A stretch of DNA of 6,498 nt. It comes from Pseudomonadota bacterium. Lineage in GTDB: Bacteria; Bdellovibrionota_C; UBA2361; OMIW01. The stretch is taken from assembly GCA_900299205.1 (NCBI GenBank), contig OMIW01000003.1, positions 1 to 6,498 of the forward strand. Direction: 5' to 3'. A model generated the notes under the pieces. The model ran no database searches, was not told where the DNA came from, and saw only the letters and a program-made list of their open reading frames with translations. How positions within the stretch are numbered: position 1 is the stretch's first letter; each line of letters begins with the position of its first letter. This document shows, in pieces, positions 4,625 through 6,498 of the stretch. A program made the position numbers and the translations under genes.

Positions 4625-6498
4625 ATGGGTGGGCAACAAACGAAGGCGCAACGGGGGCGATCTCCGGGCCAGCGGCGTGAGAGAGAGAACCCCGCAATCA
4701 AAGGCGTGGGTGGCGCTCGGCGCATTCCATCCACCAAAGCCCCCATATCGGCGGAAGCTGACGCCGGTCGAGGTACTCACCGAGCCGGCCAGCCCAAAAG
4801 GAACGCTCCTGCGACCTCGTCACCTCCACCCCCTCCGCCCCGTACCCCCCATCGGGCAATACCCGGTCGGGGACGTCGGGCACGGGATGGCGGTATCGCA
4901 CCATGTTCCGTCGGTGCGAGCACCGAGGTAACCGCAGAACCGGTCGGTCACTCAGCAGAGGCGCTCGCCGCTCTCGTCGAGCTCCAAAAGGCGATCCACG
5001 GGCTGCGTCAGGTCGTGGACGAACAGGGGCAAAACCATCCCCCTGCCGGCAACCTTTCCCCTGCTCAGACCAAGCCGCGGCGACGCCGCGTTGAAAATCC
5101 CAGGGAATCTGAAGGTGTTGGTGCCCTCGTGGTGACCGGTGTGTCGATAGAGAAGTTACAGGAGGTGGTGTGCCTAGGCTCGAGCGGAGTCCCCGATGGG
5201 ATATTGGCAGCCCCCGAACCTGCCCCAAACTTATCTTCCGCGGTGCACCCCCTCCTCCAATCTTCGGAAACCCTCTGCCGGCGGGTGGTCCGTTCATTAT
5301 CAATCAGCGAGGTCGAGCGCCTTATCTTTTATCTGACCTTCTACCGAGATGACCCTGCGTACGCAACGCAGCTCCTTGGCGTGCTCCTCCCCGCATTTAA
5401 TGCGGGTTCGGTATCCTCTAGCTCGACAATCGACTCCGCGACTCCCGCTGAGTACCGCATCGGCCTCGTCGTATTCGAGTGTCGTGAAACCGACCGCGAT
5501 GTCGTGGTGGAGAGGTTGCGGCATGCTATCGCTGATGCGGGGGGAGAAGTCACGGCCGTGCCCTGCGGTGGGCAACCCCATGCAGCGCCATGCTCCCATC
5601 AGCCCCGAACCAGACGCCCCCGTTCGCACTACCTTTTCTTCACCACCGACCCCCTCGAGCTTGCTGAGTGCCGCGCAGTTCTGCTTGACGACAGAGGCTG
5701 GAACCTCATCAAGCAGGGCGACATTCGCCCCTACTTAACTGCACCTGGCCGACGGGCCCTCGCGCGTCTCATCCAGCTTCGCACCTGGCTCCACCGACAC
5801 TTCACCCCAGTAGAGCGAGAGCAATTTTTGCTGATAGGTAGCTCAACCCTCTTCATGTATGGAATCCGTCTTCCGGGGGATATCGACCTGTACATCCACA
5901 ATCCAACCGCCGACCCCGAGTTTGTGGCAAAGGTAGAGCGGAGAATCGCGGCGGCCCCGACAGACTTGTTCGGGGGAGTGGACGTGATTATGCGGGGGTA
6001 TGGGGGATGGGTTGAGGCTGGTGGGGAGTATGCTGAAGCGCTGAGCGCCAACTACCTCGTTGACTGGCCCACGGCGTTCGGCGCAGGAACGATGGATGCC
6101 GTGATCGCCACCCCTCCATTCCACGAATTTTTCATCGGCCTCAAATGTGTGTCATTGGTTGGTGATATTGTTCGTCGGGTGCGCCGCATACGACCGGCCG
6201 CGTATGCCGATCTGATAGCGATGAGCCGACAACCCCGCTTCAGCACCATCATGGAGCTCGTTGTCCCGCGATTGACCGAATACATCTTTGAGGAAAAACA
6301 GTGGGTACGCCTCGATGAGAGCAGTGAGCTCCGCTTTTTCGGTACAATCCAAAATTATCTAAAAAGTCGCTATGGACTCTCAATAAAAGGGGAGGAGATC
6401 GCAGAACTCCTGAAAAACGGGGTAGTAGTGGAGCCGTTCCGCTATCTGGTGGGCGTTGTGGCTCGAGAAGGGATGGTGGGTAATGAGGAAGTTGAAAA
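4625..6498 (+). CDS. Partial multidomain protein with nucleotidyltransferase-fold core
   Basis: One uninterrupted frame of 624 codons plus two bases runs from ATG 4625 off the right edge, so the C-terminus is missing. ATG 4625 is the first possible start after an in-frame TGA (4619-4621), and the next in-frame ATG is codon 411. Residues 1-165 are rich in Arg and Pro (six prolines at 67-72, four arginines at 152-155) and look disordered. Residues 205-260 look helical. Residues 277-370 look like beta-alpha-beta units (IGLVVFE..., then HYLFFTTD...), perhaps a ferredoxin-like fold. Residues 400-425 read FLLIGSSTLFMYGIRLPGDIDLYI, matching the nucleotidyltransferase G[GS]...DxD signature with Asp419 and Asp421. 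GGVDVIM supplies a third acid (Asp453). Lys507 and YADL (527-530) resemble the downstream helix of AbiEii-type minimal nucleotidyltransferases. Substrate and role are unknown; it could act on a nucleic acid, a protein or a small molecule. The fold call is by motif; the full architecture is not one I recognise. Confidence 0.8.
   Translation, partial: MGGQQTKAQRGRSPGQRRERENPAIKGVGGARRIPSTKAPISAEADAGRGTHRAGQPKRNAPATSSPPPPPPRTPHRAIPGRGRRARDGGIAPCSVGASTEVTAEPVGHSAEALAALVELQKAIHGLRQVVDEQGQNHPPAGNLSPAQTKPRRRRVENPRESEGVGALVVTGVSIEKLQEVVCLGSSGVPDGILAAPEPAPNLSSAVHPLLQSSETLCRRVVRSLSISEVERLIFYLTFYRDDPAYATQLLGVLLPAFNAGSVSSSSTIDSATPAEYRIGLVVFECRETDRDVVVERLRHAIADAGGEVTAVPCGGQPHAAPCSHQPRTRRPRSHYLFFTTDPLELAECRAVLLDDRGWNLIKQGDIRPYLTAPGRRALARLIQLRTWLHRHFTPVEREQFLLIGSSTLFMYGIRLPGDIDLYIHNPTADPEFVAKVERRIAAAPTDLFGGVDVIMRGYGGWVEAGGEYAEALSANYLVDWPTAFGAGTMDAVIATPPFHEFFIGLKCVSLVGDIVRRVRRIRPAAYADLIAMSRQPRFSTIMELVVPRLTEYIFEEKQWVRLDESSELRFFGTIQNYLKSRYGLSIKGEEIAELLKNGVVVEPFRYLVGVVAREGMVGNEEVE

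Noticed and set aside
4539-5112. Direct repeat CAGGGAATCTGA at 4539-4550 and 5101-5112
   Set aside because: A 12-base match is near chance expectation here, and one copy is inside coding sequence with no flanking similarity.
4698-5303. 201-codon ORF on the - strand
   Set aside because: It lies opposite the Pro/Arg-rich N-terminal part of the NTase gene; its Arg/Gly/Pro-rich composition is what the complement of that GC-rich stretch would give, and it stops well before the NTase core.
5349-5738. 129-codon ORF on the + strand
   Set aside because: It is another frame inside the long NTase reading frame, which carries clear motifs; this one has none.

Overview
The window is a bacterial chromosome fragment of moderately high GC with four protein genes, all on the + strand. 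In order they are: a polytopic glycosyltransferase of the GT87 (DUF2029) type, a complete glutamyl-tRNA synthetase (gltX), a signal-peptide-bearing outer-membrane porin resembling the phosphate-selective porin O/P family, and a large multidomain protein with a nucleotidyltransferase core that runs off the right edge. I see no tRNA, rRNA, CRISPR array, insertion sequence or phage gene.

The porin implies a diderm (outer-membrane) organism. Its shape recalls porins known from Verrucomicrobia-like bacteria and other Gram-negatives. By memory, the GltX N- and C-terminal signatures look closer to Chloroflexi or candidate-phylum sequences. No single phylum is clear, so an uncultivated lineage is possible. 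None of the first three genes has a convincing Shine-Dalgarno sequence, and the fourth has only a weak GAGGG, so initiation appears SD-poor.

Layout: 1-114 is the edge of an upstream region with no assignable gene. 115-1284 is the GT87-like gene. 1285-1580 is a roughly 300-base intergenic stretch whose right half (1384-1504) is packed with four consecutive hairpins. 1581-3065 is gltX. 3066-3229 is a gap with one weak hairpin. 3230-4462 is the porin. 4463-4624 is a gap with nothing convincing. From 4625 to the end there is an uninterrupted reading frame of 624 codons with no stop in the window. It encodes a Pro/Arg-rich, probably disordered N-terminus, an alpha/beta middle segment, and a nucleotidyltransferase fold (GSS...GDID, then a distal GVDV).

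The genes do not form an obvious pathway. gltX is housekeeping, and the glycosyltransferase and porin are envelope functions. Gaps of 160-300 bases suggest separate transcription units rather than a tight operon. The two points most worth following are the hairpin array in front of gltX, which includes a mutually exclusive alternative pairing, and the unassigned nucleotidyltransferase protein.
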